A stretch of 64,000 nt of DNA, from NCBI GenBank assembly GCA_958295735.1, contig OY282369.1, forward strand, positions 2,208,983-2,272,982. Direction: 5' to 3'. The notes under the pieces were generated by a model. It had not been told where the DNA came from and did not search any database. It was given only the letters and a program-made list of their open reading frames with translations. The position numbers were made by a program, and so were the translations under genes. Shown one piece after another: positions 10,000-18,589 of the stretch. The stretch is from an uncultured Candidatus Cenarchaeum sp. (GTDB taxonomy: Archaea > Thermoproteota > Nitrososphaeria > Nitrososphaerales > Nitrosopumilaceae). The number at the start of each line of letters is the position of its first letter. Position 1 is the first letter of the stretch.

Positions 10000-10596
10000 A
10001 TGGACAAAAAAACGCCGCTGCAGCTCTTGTGCTTCGTGGTGATCCCGCTCTCGTGCTTCGCGGCGGCCCCCTTCCTGGTCGCCGGCGCGGTGTTCGGCGA
10101 TGCGGACGGGAAGGGAAGGCAGTTCGCGCTCGACAATCCCGGCGCGACGATCGAAGTCGGCCACCTGGAAAGGAACGTGACCGAAAGGGAGGAAATAAGG
10201 AGTTCCCGACTGATCATCGAGGGGACCGTCGTCGAGGCGAGGCCGCACTGGAAAATCGTCCACGTGAGTACGAATCCCAGGATCGTCACCGAATTCACGG
10301 TCAAGGTGGACGACGTCCTCAAGGGCGACCCGGGCGGCGAAACCGTGAAAGTCGTGATGGACGGGGGAGCCTTGGACGGGATAACGTACAAAACCGATGC
10401 GGTGAACCTGGTGCCCGGCACCCGGGTAATCATGCTGCTTGCCAACGACAGGAACGGCATGTTCGACGACTCGTATTACCCGTCGACCGCAACCAAGTCG
10501 GTTTACACCGTCGAGGGCGATCGGGCGACCAACGGGCTGGACGGCAGATCGGGCGGCGTGGGCGAGGTCAAGGAGAGGATATCCGGGAAGTTGTGA
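10000..10596 (+). CDS. Secreted protein of unknown function
   Basis: 198 residues from ATG 10000 (GCTAGG lies just before it). Residues 1-31 look like a signal peptide (MDKK, then LQLLCFVVIPLSCFAAAPFLV). The mature part is a beta-rich domain with an SRLIIEGTVVEARPHW segment, then TEFTVKVDDVLKGD, VKVVMDGG and a GTRVIMLLAND segment. This pattern is found in exported archaeal and bacterial proteins of unknown role. Composition is more balanced than the flanking GC-rich sequence, supporting a real gene. No operon partner is evident. Confidence 0.7.
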   Translation: MDKKTPLQLLCFVVIPLSCFAAAPFLVAGAVFGDADGKGRQFALDNPGATIEVGHLERNVTEREEIRSSRLIIEGTVVEARPHWKIVHVSTNPRIVTEFTVKVDDVLKGDPGGETVKVVMDGGALDGITYKTDAVNLVPGTRVIMLLANDRNGMFDDSYYPSTATKSVYTVEGDRATNGLDGRSGGVGEVKERISGKL

Positions 10597-11714
10597 CGGC
10601 GCGGCGGCGGCGGGGCGCGCCCCGCGCGCCCCGGATCGGGCCGCCTCCGTCCCGGCGGGCGGGGCGCCCCCCCCGCCGCCATTTCCTCCCCCGCCGGCGG
10701 CGCCGATCGCGCCCGCGGGCGGCCGGGATCCCGGAGCCCGCGTGCTGGCTGATCCGGCAGCGCGGGAGGCTTGCCGCCCGCGCCGCGGGCCCGCGCCCGG
10801 GGGGCCCGAGCCGCGTGCCGCCAGCCCGGAACGGGCCGCCGGCCGCCTTTCGCGCGCCGCCGGGAACCCCGATGCCCCCGGCCCTGCCGGCGCGGGGCCG
10901 CGGATCCGGGGACGGGCCGGCCGGGGCGGGATCGCGCCCGCGCGCCGGCCCGCGCCGGGTTCCCGCGCGGGGGCGCGCCCCGGGCCGGCGATCGTGCCGC
11001 CCGCGGAGCCGGGCGGCGGCGCGGGCCCGCCGACGGGCCGGCCCGCATCGGCCGCACGCGGCCGGCCGCCGCCGCGCGAAAGCGGCCCGCGGCCGGCGGG
11101 CGCGCCCGGGGACGATTCCGCCGGGCGGGAGGCGCCGGCCCCGCCCGCTTCCGGGCGCGGCCGCCCCCGGAACCGCGCGCCGCGCGGGCTTTCCGGGATG
11201 CCCCGCGGCGCGGCCCGGCAGCCGCGAGCGCGGCGCGCCGGCGGCCGGCCCGGAGCCGCCCGCGCCGCGGGGGGGCGGGGGCGGCCGCGGGGGATCCGGC
11301 TCCCGCCGGAACGCCTCCCGGCTCCCGCCGAGCTCGGCCTCCGGCGGCGACGGCGGCCGCCCCCGCCGCCCCGCGGCGTCCCGGCCTTCCCGCGCTGCCG
11401 GCGGCGTCCCGGCACCCCGCTTTCCGCGGTCCCCCGCCCGCGGCCGCCGCCGCGTTTCGCGCCAAAAAAGTAGTCCCCGCCGGAAGGAACGTTCCGGCAG
11501 CCGGCGCGGCCGCCCCCCCGCGCGGCATCCCCCGCCCTCCGAATAGTGCCGCGGGTATGGCTCGGGCACGGCCGGCGCGGCCGCCGCCCCGCGCGGCATC
11601 CCCCGCCCTCCCCGCGGCCGCCCGGCCCGCCGCCGCCCCGCGCGGAACCGGCATCGGGGCGCGCCGGCCGCGGGTTGCCGAATGGCCCGTTTCCCCGCCG
11701 CGCCTGCTGCCGGA
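10597..11714. other. Extremely GC-rich intergenic region
   Basis: About 1.1 kb at well over 75% GC. Frames are open on both strands but have no domain-like composition. A segment CGCGGCATCCCCCGCCCTCC is directly repeated near 11521 and 11596. No gene is supported. Confidence 0.5.
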
Positions 11715-13451
11715 TCAGCCGGGCTTCACGGGGCTCCGGTGCCCGCGCCGCCGCGCCGCGCGCCGCGCGTCCCGCGCCTTTTCGGCCAGCCTGTCCTCCT
11801 CGTCCGTCTGGTACGTGCCGTCTCCGAGGGGGGCGCCGCGGCCCCCTCCCCGGGCGGGATCCTCGCCCATGGGGGGCAGGCCCGCGGCCAGGCTGCCGCC
11901 CCCCTCCCCGCCGCCCCCGGGGACGGCCGCCGCGCCCCCGGGCCCGCCGCCCGGCAGCACGGGGACCGTCCCGGACGCGGCCGGCGCGGGGGCCGCCGCG
12001 CCCCCGGCCGGGGCGGGCGGCCGGCCGGACATGGACATCACGGCGCCGGCCCCCCTGGCGAACGGCGATCCCAGGCCGCCGGCCCCCCGCACCGTCCCCA
12101 GCCCGACGGCCACGTCCTGCATCATGCCGGCCCCGGCCCCCGCCCCGGCGCCGCCCCCGAGCCCCGCGAGGCCCCCCCGCAGGCCCCCGCTGCGGTACCC
12201 CGCCAGCGCGCCCCTCCCGGCCCCCTCGGCCACGCTCATCGCGCCCCCCGCGCCGGACAGCACGGCCGCGCCCACCGCGGAGGAGGCCTGGCCGACCAGC
12301 CCCGACAGCACGGGGGCGATCATCAGCGGCATCCCCGTGGCCAGCATGAGCAGCGACACGGCGGCCACCCAGAACGTGAACAGGCCCCCGGCCCCCCCGG
12401 CCCCGTCCTCCATGTCCATCAGTATGCCGGCGCCCGTGAAGAAGACGGCCGCCGTCATGGCCGGCACCAGCAGGAGCGGCACCACCGACTCGAGCAGCCT
12501 CGAGAACGCGGCGCCCGCCTTCGGGACGAAGGTGAGCAGGGCGAACAGGGGGAGCATCGATATCACCAGCGCCAGGAACAGCTCGCGCGCGGTCATCACG
12601 ATCAGCCCCAGCAGCGTGACCGAGAACAGCAGCATCACCTTGGTCATCCCCATGAACACGCCGCTGCCCACGCGCGAGGCCAGGTCCTCCAGCATGCCGA
12701 ACGCCCGGTCCAGGCCGGCCCCGGCGTCCTCGAGGCCGTCGGTGGCGCCCCAGAAGGCCCTGTCGTACACGTACGAGATGCGCAGCCGCGGGTCGCACGG
12801 GGACACGCCGCCGTCGACCCTCCGGCTCATCTCCGCGTTCTGGGCGGCCAGCATGGCCAGCAGCGGGTCGGCGCCCCCGGCCGCCCTCCACTCCGGCCTG
12901 CCGTCCCTGTCCGACGGGCCGCGCCTGCCCGCCCCGTCCCGCGGCCCGGGCTCCTCGTACGCGCCCGGGATGCACCGGTCGTTCCTCGCGGCGCCGTCCG
13001 GCCCCGCGTACGGCTCCATGGAATACAGCGGGTTGAGCATCATCACCCCGAACCGCTCGGACTGCACCGCGGCGAGGTCCCACACCGGGACGAACGCGGC
13101 GACCAGCACCAGCACGCCGAGGAACTTGGCGAACACGGACTTGGCCGAGCCGCGGGGCGCCAGCCCGCAGGCCTCGGCCCACGCGGTGACCAGGGCGTAC
13201 CCGAGCACGGCCGCGGCGCCGGCGGCGAAGACCCCCCGCCGCAGCATCTCGAACGTGACGTAGTTCGAGGTGGGCCCGCCGCTGCCGGCCGGCAGGTCGT
13301 ACCCCGACACGCCCCTTTCCCCGAAGAACTTCGGGTTGTGGAACCCGGCGCTTATGATCTCCTCCCGCAGCACGCCGGTCTCGCTCGCGGCGAACAGCAT
13401 GAAGGACACGAGCAGCACGAACGTCGTGGAAAGGACGAGCACGCCGCTCAC
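11715..13451 (-). CDS. TrbL/VirB6-like multi-spanning membrane protein
   Basis: 578 residues from GTG 13451. Hydrophobic segments occur near residues 1-22, 78-95, 108-125, 265-290, 292-310, 320-345 and 358-390. A Gly/Ala-rich loop and a hydrophilic tail with charged residues follow. This topology matches VirB6/TrbL channel proteins of type IV secretion and the CedA-like archaeal DNA-import proteins. The PrgI/VirB3-like gene lies just upstream on the same strand, and a VirB4-like ATPase is at 23718. The start is uncertain: the frame is open back into the upstream gene without a standard start codon. The family match is by topology and context, not by a catalytic motif. Confidence 0.6.
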   Translation of the reverse strand: MSGVLVLSTTFVLLVSFMLFAASETGVLREEIISAGFHNPKFFGERGVSGYDLPAGSGGPTSNYVTFEMLRRGVFAAGAAAVLGYALVTAWAEACGLAPRGSAKSVFAKFLGVLVLVAAFVPVWDLAAVQSERFGVMMLNPLYSMEPYAGPDGAARNDRCIPGAYEEPGPRDGAGRRGPSDRDGRPEWRAAGGADPLLAMLAAQNAEMSRRVDGGVSPCDPRLRISYVYDRAFWGATDGLEDAGAGLDRAFGMLEDLASRVGSGVFMGMTKVMLLFSVTLLGLIVMTARELFLALVISMLPLFALLTFVPKAGAAFSRLLESVVPLLLVPAMTAAVFFTGAGILMDMEDGAGGAGGLFTFWVAAVSLLMLATGMPLMIAPVLSGLVGQASSAVGAAVLSGAGGAMSVAEGAGRGALAGYRSGGLRGGLAGLGGGAGAGAGAGMMQDVAVGLGTVRGAGGLGSPFARGAGAVMSMSGRPPAPAGGAAAPAPAASGTVPVLPGGGPGGAAAVPGGGGEGGGSLAAGLPPMGEDPARGGGRGAPLGDGTYQTDEEDRLAEKARDARRAARRRGHRSPVKPG

Positions 13452-13512
13452 GCCAAAGTCGGCCCCCGAGCTGGACAGCAGGAGCCGGCGGGCGGCGGCG
13501 GCGCCGCGGCGC

Positions 13513-14133
13513 TCAGCCGACGAACTCCACCTCCCTGGACGCCAGGATGCGGCCCGAGTCGTCCCGGACGGCGAAGGTCCGCGCCCCCCCGCCGCCCTCC
13601 GGCATGACGGTGACGGTGACGCGCCCCTCCCCGTTGGCCGCGTCGCGGACGGCGCGCCTGCCGTCCACGTACACCGTGACTATGCGGTGCGCCATCCCCG
13701 CCCCCAGGTCGAGCGTCAGGTCGGCCGGGGCCCCGCGCGGCACCTTCACCGCCTCGGGCCCTTCCGGGGCCGCCCCCGCGGGCCCCTCCCATTCGGTCCC
13801 CGGGCCCTCGACCGTGCAGCCGCCCCCCTTTTCCCGCCTTTTCCCGGGGCCGCGCCGCGCGGCGGCCCGGGCCAGGAGTGCCGCCCCGGCGTAGTACGCG
13901 TACGTTTCGAGCACCTCGCCCCGCCACTTGAAGAACGCCACCGCCAGCAGCGGGGCGGCCGCGGCGGCGGCCGCCGCCGGCAGCGTGCCGACCGCCGAGA
14001 ACGCCGCCGCCAGGGCGAACGCGCCCGCGTACGCGAGCTCCCTCACGCTGAGGCTGATCAGGGGGCCCTGGAAGAGCGGGGTGACGATCTCCGAGTCGTG
14101 CCTGATGGCCACCCACGGCAGCTCGTAGGTCAC
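13513..14133 (-). CDS. PrgI/VirB3-like small membrane protein
   Basis: 206 residues; GTG at 14133 lies 28 bp after the TTAATA box at 14161-14156, so a leaderless start fits. The N-terminal part has two transmembrane helices separated by a short turn (about residues 32-52 and 54-70) after an ELPWVAIRHDSEIVTPLF entry, which is the layout of PrgI/VirB3 proteins. The C-terminal about 110 residues form a soluble beta-rich domain. It precedes the TrbL/VirB6-like gene and is probably co-transcribed with it. Role in a DNA-transfer channel is inferred. Confidence 0.55.
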   Translation of the reverse strand: MTYELPWVAIRHDSEIVTPLFQGPLISLSVRELAYAGAFALAAAFSAVGTLPAAAAAAAAPLLAVAFFKWRGEVLETYAYYAGAALLARAAARRGPGKRREKGGGCTVEGPGTEWEGPAGAAPEGPEAVKVPRGAPADLTLDLGAGMAHRIVTVYVDGRRAVRDAANGEGRVTVTVMPEGGGGARTFAVRDDSGRILASREVEFVG

Positions 14134-14155
14134 GGGCGGCGCGGGGCGGGTTCGC

Positions 14156-14161
14156 TATTAA
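14156..14161 (-). promoter_or_regulatory. TATA-type promoter for the PrgI-like gene
   Basis: TTAATA on the minus strand, first T 28 bp before the GTG start; matches the spacing seen at other genes here. Confidence 0.55.
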
Positions 14162-14175
14162 GGCGGGCGGCGCGA

Positions 14176-14282
14176 GGGGGGGAAGAGGTAAGTGCGTGCC
14201 CACCACGGCTTGCCGTGCACCAGCGGCGTCATGCGGGCGCGCTGGGGGGGAAGAAGTAAGTGTGTGCACACCACGGCCCTCA
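14176..14282. repeat. Two tandem MITE-end repeats
   Basis: GGGGGGAAGAGGTAAGTGCG and GGGGGGAAGAAGTAAGTGTG are followed by similar sequence (CACCACGGC). They match the right terminal repeat of the MITE that begins at 14283, so the right ends of two further, mostly deleted elements appear to abut it. TAAGTGTGTGCAC and GTGCACACTTA can form a hairpin here. Confidence 0.5.
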
Positions 14283-14478
14283 GTGCACACTTATCCCCCC
14301 CGCCGCGCCGGTTCCTCGCGCAGCGGCGCCGTCTCCGATTCCGCCATGCCGGCGACGCAAATCCGCCACACTAGTACCAAATCAACCAAGGGATTCCGCC
14401 GTCCGGCCAGGATTGCGTGGTGCGCGGGCCCGCCCGGGCGGCCAAGCCGCGGCGGGGGGGGGGGGGGTGAGTGTGCGC
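14283..14478. mobile_element. MITE family 1, copy 1 (196 bp)
   Basis: Left end GTGCACACTTATCCCCCC and right end inverted (GCGCACACTCACCCCCC when reversed). The interior is about 85% similar to the element at 53979-54177, including the shared ATCCGCCACACTAGTACC-type core. No coding capacity. No clear target duplication at this copy. Confidence 0.7.
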
Positions 14479-14588
14479 GGGTATGGGGTCAGCGCCCCTC
14501 CCCGCCCGGGCCGGCCTGGTCGAAGCACCGCGGCCGGCGGGGAGGGGGGGAGGGTGCTGGCCTCGTACGTGCGCGGCCCCTAAACACG

Positions 14589-14595
14589 TATATTA
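14589..14595 (+). promoter_or_regulatory. TATA-type promoter for the 14619 gene
   Basis: TATATTA, 30 bp before the ATG at 14619. Confidence 0.5.
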
Positions 14596-14618
14596 TTATG
14601 CCGTGAGAATGGGCGCAG

Positions 14619-15293
14619 ATGAGGTCGGCCCAGGCATACGAGATAGTCCCGGCGAATGCTGGAATGATCGTAGAGATCTTGAATGGCCTCCAAGATGCCA
14701 GCAGGTATCCGAAAACCTTGTCCATTGAGACCGAAGGCAGAACTACAACCGCCCACATCCGCGTAAACACGAACGACGGCGCACTCGACTGCCACCTTCG
14801 ACTTCTGGCCGGAAATGGACGACTCGACGCGGTAGGCCCAAATGATGCGCGCCAGGCCGCGCGGATGATCTTGAACCAAAACGAGAAGGTGGTGAAGATC
14901 CACGAACTGTCCAAAAAGTTTGTGGTTTACGACACACTTGCCAACCTGCGAAAGCAAGACAAACGAAATTTTATAAAAAAACTTGATGTGGAGTTTGATT
15001 CGGACGGAATAAAATATCACAACAGGGTGCACCTCCACAAAATGTCCTACGAGTTGGTGGAAGAGACGTGCGCATCAACGCATCAGGCGTTCGACACCTT
15101 CATGGACGGTGCCCTAAGCGTCAAGGTGAAGTTTGGAATAAGATCGCTACTTGACATAATTGACAACTCAGCCTCCAAAAAAGCCGCCTCGCTCAACATG
15201 GGGATGGATTCGACAATATCCGTCTATTCGGATCACGAGCCGCAAGACCTATTCCGCATCTTGGACTACCTGGTTGGTGGTTCACATGGCTGA
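14619..15293 (+). CDS. Unknown protein, first gene of a two-gene unit
   Basis: 224 residues, clearly lower GC than the surroundings and with balanced amino-acid use, suggesting a recently acquired gene. No signal peptide or membrane segment. It has mixed alpha/beta character: an N-terminal SIETEGRTTTAHIRVN strand pair, a helical middle (KFVVYDTLANLRKQDKRNF) and a C-terminal ESTVSVYSDHE-like strand region before a final helix. Family not recognised. Its stop overlaps the next gene's ATG by 8 bp, so the pair is probably co-translated. Setting beside mobile ends and nearby defence genes makes a defence pair conceivable, without direct evidence. Confidence 0.6.
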   Translation: MRSAQAYEIVPANAGMIVEILNGLQDASRYPKTLSIETEGRTTTAHIRVNTNDGALDCHLRLLAGNGRLDAVGPNDARQAARMILNQNEKVVKIHELSKKFVVYDTLANLRKQDKRNFIKKLDVEFDSDGIKYHNRVHLHKMSYELVEETCASTHQAFDTFMDGALSVKVKFGIRSLLDIIDNSASKKAASLNMGMDSTISVYSDHEPQDLFRILDYLVGGSHG

Positions 15294-15819
15294 CGGCGGG
15301 ATCGGGACGGGCGTGCTGGAAGGACTGTCACCAATCACGCCTTTCATAACGCTCGGGGTGGGGGCCTGGATCACTTTCATGCTCCACAGGTCGCGCGCCA
15401 AGGACAAGAAAGGAAGGGACGACGCCCTGAAGCTTGCCGTAAGCAACAACGTGCGGGACCTCGTGGAGATATTCGAGGGCATCAACAACAGGGCGGACAA
15501 GATAACGGACGGCGGCCTCCCCGAGGCCGAGCGCGCTTCCGAGTACTTTGAGAGAAAACTGAACAGGATGGAGCTGATTCGCATCAACGCGGAAACCCTC
15601 CTGGCCCATCTCAACCCAAAAGACGAGTTTGTCCGCGGGGCGAACGGGATACTGGGCGTCGGGGCCTGGATGGTGGACACGTACCACGATCCTACCCACA
15701 GCAAGGCGGACCGCCTGCACGCCTGGGAGTCCACGAACCTCGATCTGGAGCGACAGGTGCGGAAAGCCGCGAAGGCGGCCCAGGATCTCGGCATCATAAA
15801 GCCGCTCGTCGTCGACTGA
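15286..15819 (+). CDS. Membrane-anchored protein, second gene of the unit
   Basis: 177 residues from ATG 15286. One transmembrane helix near residues 15-35 (SPITPFITLGVGAWITFML) is followed by a basic stretch (HRSRAKDKKGRDDALK), so the C-terminal about 140 residues probably lie in the cytoplasm. That part is helical (LVEIFEGINNRADKITDG, EYFERKLNRMELIRINAETLL). Overlap with the upstream gene implies translational coupling. Function unknown; a soluble sensor paired with a membrane effector is one possible reading. Confidence 0.65.
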   Translation: MADGGIGTGVLEGLSPITPFITLGVGAWITFMLHRSRAKDKKGRDDALKLAVSNNVRDLVEIFEGINNRADKITDGGLPEAERASEYFERKLNRMELIRINAETLLAHLNPKDEFVRGANGILGVGAWMVDTYHDPTHSKADRLHAWESTNLDLERQVRKAAKAAQDLGIIKPLVVD

Positions 15820-16289
15820 AATGGAACGACGCCCCCGCCCCCGCGCCGGACGCATTCCGCGCCCGCGAGCCGCCTGCCGTCCTCCCCGGCACCGCGCGCG
15901 CTGCCCGCCGCGGGCTTTCCGGCCAGCCCTTGCCGGGGCAGGACGGGGCCGCGGCGCGGCCGCGGGCGGGGCGGCGCTTTTCCGGCCCGACGCCCCCCGC
16001 CAGGCCGCAGTCCGCGCTCCCTGCGGGGGGATGTGCCCCCTGCGAGGCGGCCCCGCGGGAGGCGTCGGGGGCGCATCGCGCCTGCTCCGGGCGCGTCGGG
16101 GGCTGGCCGCGCCCCCGCTGCCGGGCGGGGGTTTTTTCCGGGAGGCCGCGGCGCCCCGGAGCGCGGAGGAAGGAGGGCCGCGCCGATGCCCCGGTACTGG
16201 TCCGCGCCCGGCGGGGGGGGGGGGGAGCGGGCGGCCCCGCGCGGGCGGGAGGCGCCTTGTGATGAAAAAAGCGGGGAGGGAGGGGCCGC
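15820..16289. other. GC-rich intergenic stretch
   Basis: No supported gene; contains a run of about 11 G near 16210-16220. Confidence 0.4.
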
Positions 16290-16724
16290 CTACCTGACCG
16301 TGACGGTGAACAGGTTCCGGACGAGCTCGCCGGACGTCGTCTCGGCGTTGATCTCCACTATGATCTCGTCGCCGGGGTACACGGTCGTCGCCGCCGTCGC
16401 GTTGTCCGTGAGGGTGCCGGTGTACGTGGCCGTCCCGTACGGCGCCACGCCGTCGGCGTGCGACAGGTTGCCTATCGCGGCGCCCGCGTTCCGCAGGAGC
16501 GCGTACGAGCCGCCCGCCAGCGCGCCGCTCCCCTGGTTGGAGATCACCAGGTTCGCCTCGGCGCCGCTGCCCGCCCCCACGTAGATCACCTGCATCGTCT
16601 TGGGGGTCATGCTCGTCGCGCTCATCGCGCCGGTCAGCGTGTCGCCGGCGAACACGGCGACCGCGCCGAGCGCGCCGACCGTCAGGACGAGCGACATGAC
16701 TATGGCTATGGGCTTGGAATCCAT
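16290..16724 (-). CDS. Type IV pilin/archaellin-like protein
   Basis: 144 residues, ATG at 16724, 26 bp after TTTATA at 16750-16745. A short basic leader (MDSK) precedes a hydrophobic helix (PIAIVMSLVLTVGALGAVAVF), the shape of a class III (prepilin peptidase) signal. The rest is a Gly/Ala/Thr-rich beta domain with strand motifs (ANLVISNQGSGAL, TATYTGTLTD, EIIVEINAETTSGE), as in archaeal pilins. The likely assembly machinery is the FlaI/TadA-like and TadC-like pair at 30850-34624. Which filament it forms is not determined. Confidence 0.65.
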   Translation of the reverse strand: MDSKPIAIVMSLVLTVGALGAVAVFAGDTLTGAMSATSMTPKTMQVIYVGAGSGAEANLVISNQGSGALAGGSYALLRNAGAAIGNLSHADGVAPYGTATYTGTLTDNATAATTVYPGDEIIVEINAETTSGELVRNLFTVTVR

Positions 16725-16740
16725 GCGCGGCGGCGCGCGG

Positions 16741-16750
16741 TTAGTATAAA
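16741..16750 (-). promoter_or_regulatory. TATA-type promoter for the pilin-like gene
   Basis: TTTATACTAA on the minus strand, first base 26 bp before the ATG. Confidence 0.6.
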
Positions 16751-16814
16751 AGACGTCGCGGCGCCCGGCGCATCTCGCGGCGGCCTCCCGCGCTTGCCGG
16801 GGCCGCGGGGCGGG

Positions 16815-17234
16815 CTAGGGCGCGGAGCGCACGAGGTTGCGGCCCGCCGTGAGCAGGGAGACCGGGCCGCCCCCGCCGTTCCCGCAGACTATGGTCACGG
16901 CGCCGCCGGCCTCCACGTCCTCCCACTCGTCCGGCAGGGCGGCCCCCTCCCCCGCGGCGCACAGCACGGGCCGCCCCGCGCCGTCCCAGGCGGCCACCAC
17001 CCGCACGGGCCGCCCGTCCTCGGTCCCGGCGGCGACCGTGACGTACGCGCGGTCGGGCCCGCCCCGCACGTCCACCACCGCCACGCGCTCGGAGAGCCCC
17101 GCCATCCTCGCCTCGGCCAGGGCCCGCACCGCCTCCGCGCTCGACGCGCCGTCCTCGGCGACCGCCGCGACCGCGGCCGCCGCCGCGGCCGCGAACCCGA
17201 TCATGAGCAGCACCGCCTCGTGGGAGAGGATCAC
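16815..17234 (-). CDS. Small pilin-like secreted protein
   Basis: 139 residues from GTG 17234, which lies 28 bp after CCTTTTAG at 17263-17256. A very short N-terminus (MILSHE) leads into a hydrophobic Ala-rich helix (AVLLMIGFAAAAAAAVAAVA), followed by a beta-rich domain (RVAVVDVRGG, AYVTVAAGTED, VRVVAAWD) with two cysteines. This fits a minor pilin or FlaF/FlaG-like stator protein. It sits next to the pilin-like gene. Assignment is by shape only. Confidence 0.55.
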   Translation of the reverse strand: MILSHEAVLLMIGFAAAAAAAVAAVAEDGASSAEAVRALAEARMAGLSERVAVVDVRGGPDRAYVTVAAGTEDGRPVRVVAAWDGAGRPVLCAAGEGAALPDEWEDVEAGGAVTIVCGNGGGGPVSLLTAGRNLVRSAP

Positions 17235-17255
17235 GCCCCCCGCCGGCCCGTACCG

Positions 17256-17281
17256 CTAAAAGGGCCCGCGCCGCCTTAAAT
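17256..17281. promoter_or_regulatory. Divergent promoter pair
   Basis: CCTTTTAG (minus, serving 17234) and TTAAAT at 17276-17281 (plus, serving 17303) sit back to back; each is 27-28 bp from its start codon. Confidence 0.5.
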
Positions 17282-17302
17282 CAAACCGCGCGCCGCCGCG
17301 CG

Positions 17303-17995
17303 ATGCTTGAAAAGATGGGCAAGACCGACCTGGGCGAGACGGCAAAATCCATCGGGATCGTCTTCGTGGTGGGGATGCTCGTGGCCGTGGTGGGCGGCAT
17401 GCTGACGGTGATGCTGGACGGGGACGAGACCGGCTACGGCTCCGACTCGGGGGGCGGCGACGGCACGGCGCAGGAGTTCGTCGGGCTGCTGCACCGCGAG
17501 GGCAAGAGCTTCGTGGGCCTGGTCTCGTTCTGGTCGCCGATAGCCGGGCTGCTGATGATCCTGTCCGCCGGGATAATACTCCGGCTGGGCCCCCCGCTCC
17601 TCCTGCCGCCGCGCCGCCGCGCCGCCGCCGCGTTCCTGCCTGCCGCGTGCGCCGCCCCCGCCGCCGCCGCGCTGGTGGCGGCCGGCGGCGCCGTCCCGCT
17701 GCACGCGGTGGCGGCGCTGCTGGCCGCGGCGCTGGCCGCCGACGCCTTCACGACGGCGCGCTCGGGGAGGTACCCGCTGCGCGAGCTCAACCCCGCCATA
17801 CGCCTCCTGCACGGCAGGCTCGGCGCGGCGGCGGCCTGGGCCGCGTACGCGGCGCTGTACGCGGCGGCCGCGGCCGCCTCGCACGCGCTGCTCTCCGACT
17901 GGCGCGCGGCGCTGGCCGTCATGGCCTCGCTGCACATGGCCGCCGCCGCGCTGAACGCGGCATCCGAGCGCGCCGCGCCTCGCCGCGGCGCCTAG
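17303..17995 (+). CDS. Polytopic membrane protein, unknown
   Basis: 230 residues from ATG 17303, 27 bp after TTAAAT. The first helix (SIGIVFVVGMLVAVVGGML, about residues 15-35) is followed by an exposed Gly/Asp-rich loop, then about five more hydrophobic segments (near 74-92, 104-124, 130-147, 172-192 and 196-215). It is divergent from the pilin-like genes and between the two halves of the presumed transfer/pilus locus. No family recognised; a platform or channel subunit is possible. Confidence 0.6.
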   Translation: MLEKMGKTDLGETAKSIGIVFVVGMLVAVVGGMLTVMLDGDETGYGSDSGGGDGTAQEFVGLLHREGKSFVGLVSFWSPIAGLLMILSAGIILRLGPPLLLPPRRRAAAAFLPAACAAPAAAALVAAGGAVPLHAVAALLAAALAADAFTTARSGRYPLRELNPAIRLLHGRLGAAAAWAAYAALYAAAAAASHALLSDWRAALAVMASLHMAAAALNAASERAAPRRGA

Positions 17996-17997
17996 CC

Positions 17998-18015
17998 TCT
18001 TTTTTTTTGCTTTTT
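17998..18015 (+). terminator. T-rich terminator
   Basis: CTCTTTTTTTTTGCTTTTT directly after the stop codon; oligo-T tracts terminate archaeal transcription. Confidence 0.55.
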
Positions 18016-18103
18016 CCGCCCCCGGGCCGCGCCCCCGGGCGCGCGGGCCCGGGCCCGCCCGCCCGCCGGCCGCGGCCGCGCCGGCGGCAGCCGCGCCGCG
18101 GGA

Positions 18104-18220
18104 GAACTGCTTCGAATTCTTCTGCACCCCGGGGGCGAGAGGGTCGACTTTGGATCCAAGGCGGCGGACGGCGAGGTATACAAGCGCGGCATGGCGATCG
18201 CCGGGATCTCCGGCCGCTAG
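18104..18220 (+). pseudogene. Short gene remnant
   Basis: A frame reading ELLRILLHPGG, ERVDFGSKAADGEVYKRGMA, ending at TAG 18218-18220. It has more natural composition than the GC-rich flanks. No start is clear and nothing recognisable precedes it; it may be the tail of a lost gene. Confidence 0.3.
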
Positions 18221-18589
18221 GCCGCGGGATTCCCGCGGCGCCCCTGGCCGGGGGCGCGCCCCGCGGCGGGACGCGGGCGGCCGAAGCGGCGGGGATCCGC
18301 CCGGCACGCGGATCGGCTCCCGGGCCCGGGAGGCCGGCGGCCCGCCTCCCCCCGCCGGCGCGCCCCGCGGCGGCGGCGGGCGGGGGCGCCGATCCGGCGC
18401 GCCCGGGCGCGCATTTCCGGCGGTGCTGCGCGGCCGCCGCCGCCGCCGCGCGGGATCCGCGCGGCCGGGCATTCGGATCCGCGCGCAGGCGGGGCCGCCC
18501 CGGCCGGCCCGCGCCCGGCACGTTCCCCCGCGCCGCGGCCGCGCCCGCCTCCCGCGCCGGGCACGGCGCGCGGCCGGGAAATGCCATGG

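Noticed and set aside
9034-13182. A 1,382-codon minus-strand frame
   Set aside because: It overlaps the TrbL-like gene in another frame and has no recognisable domains.
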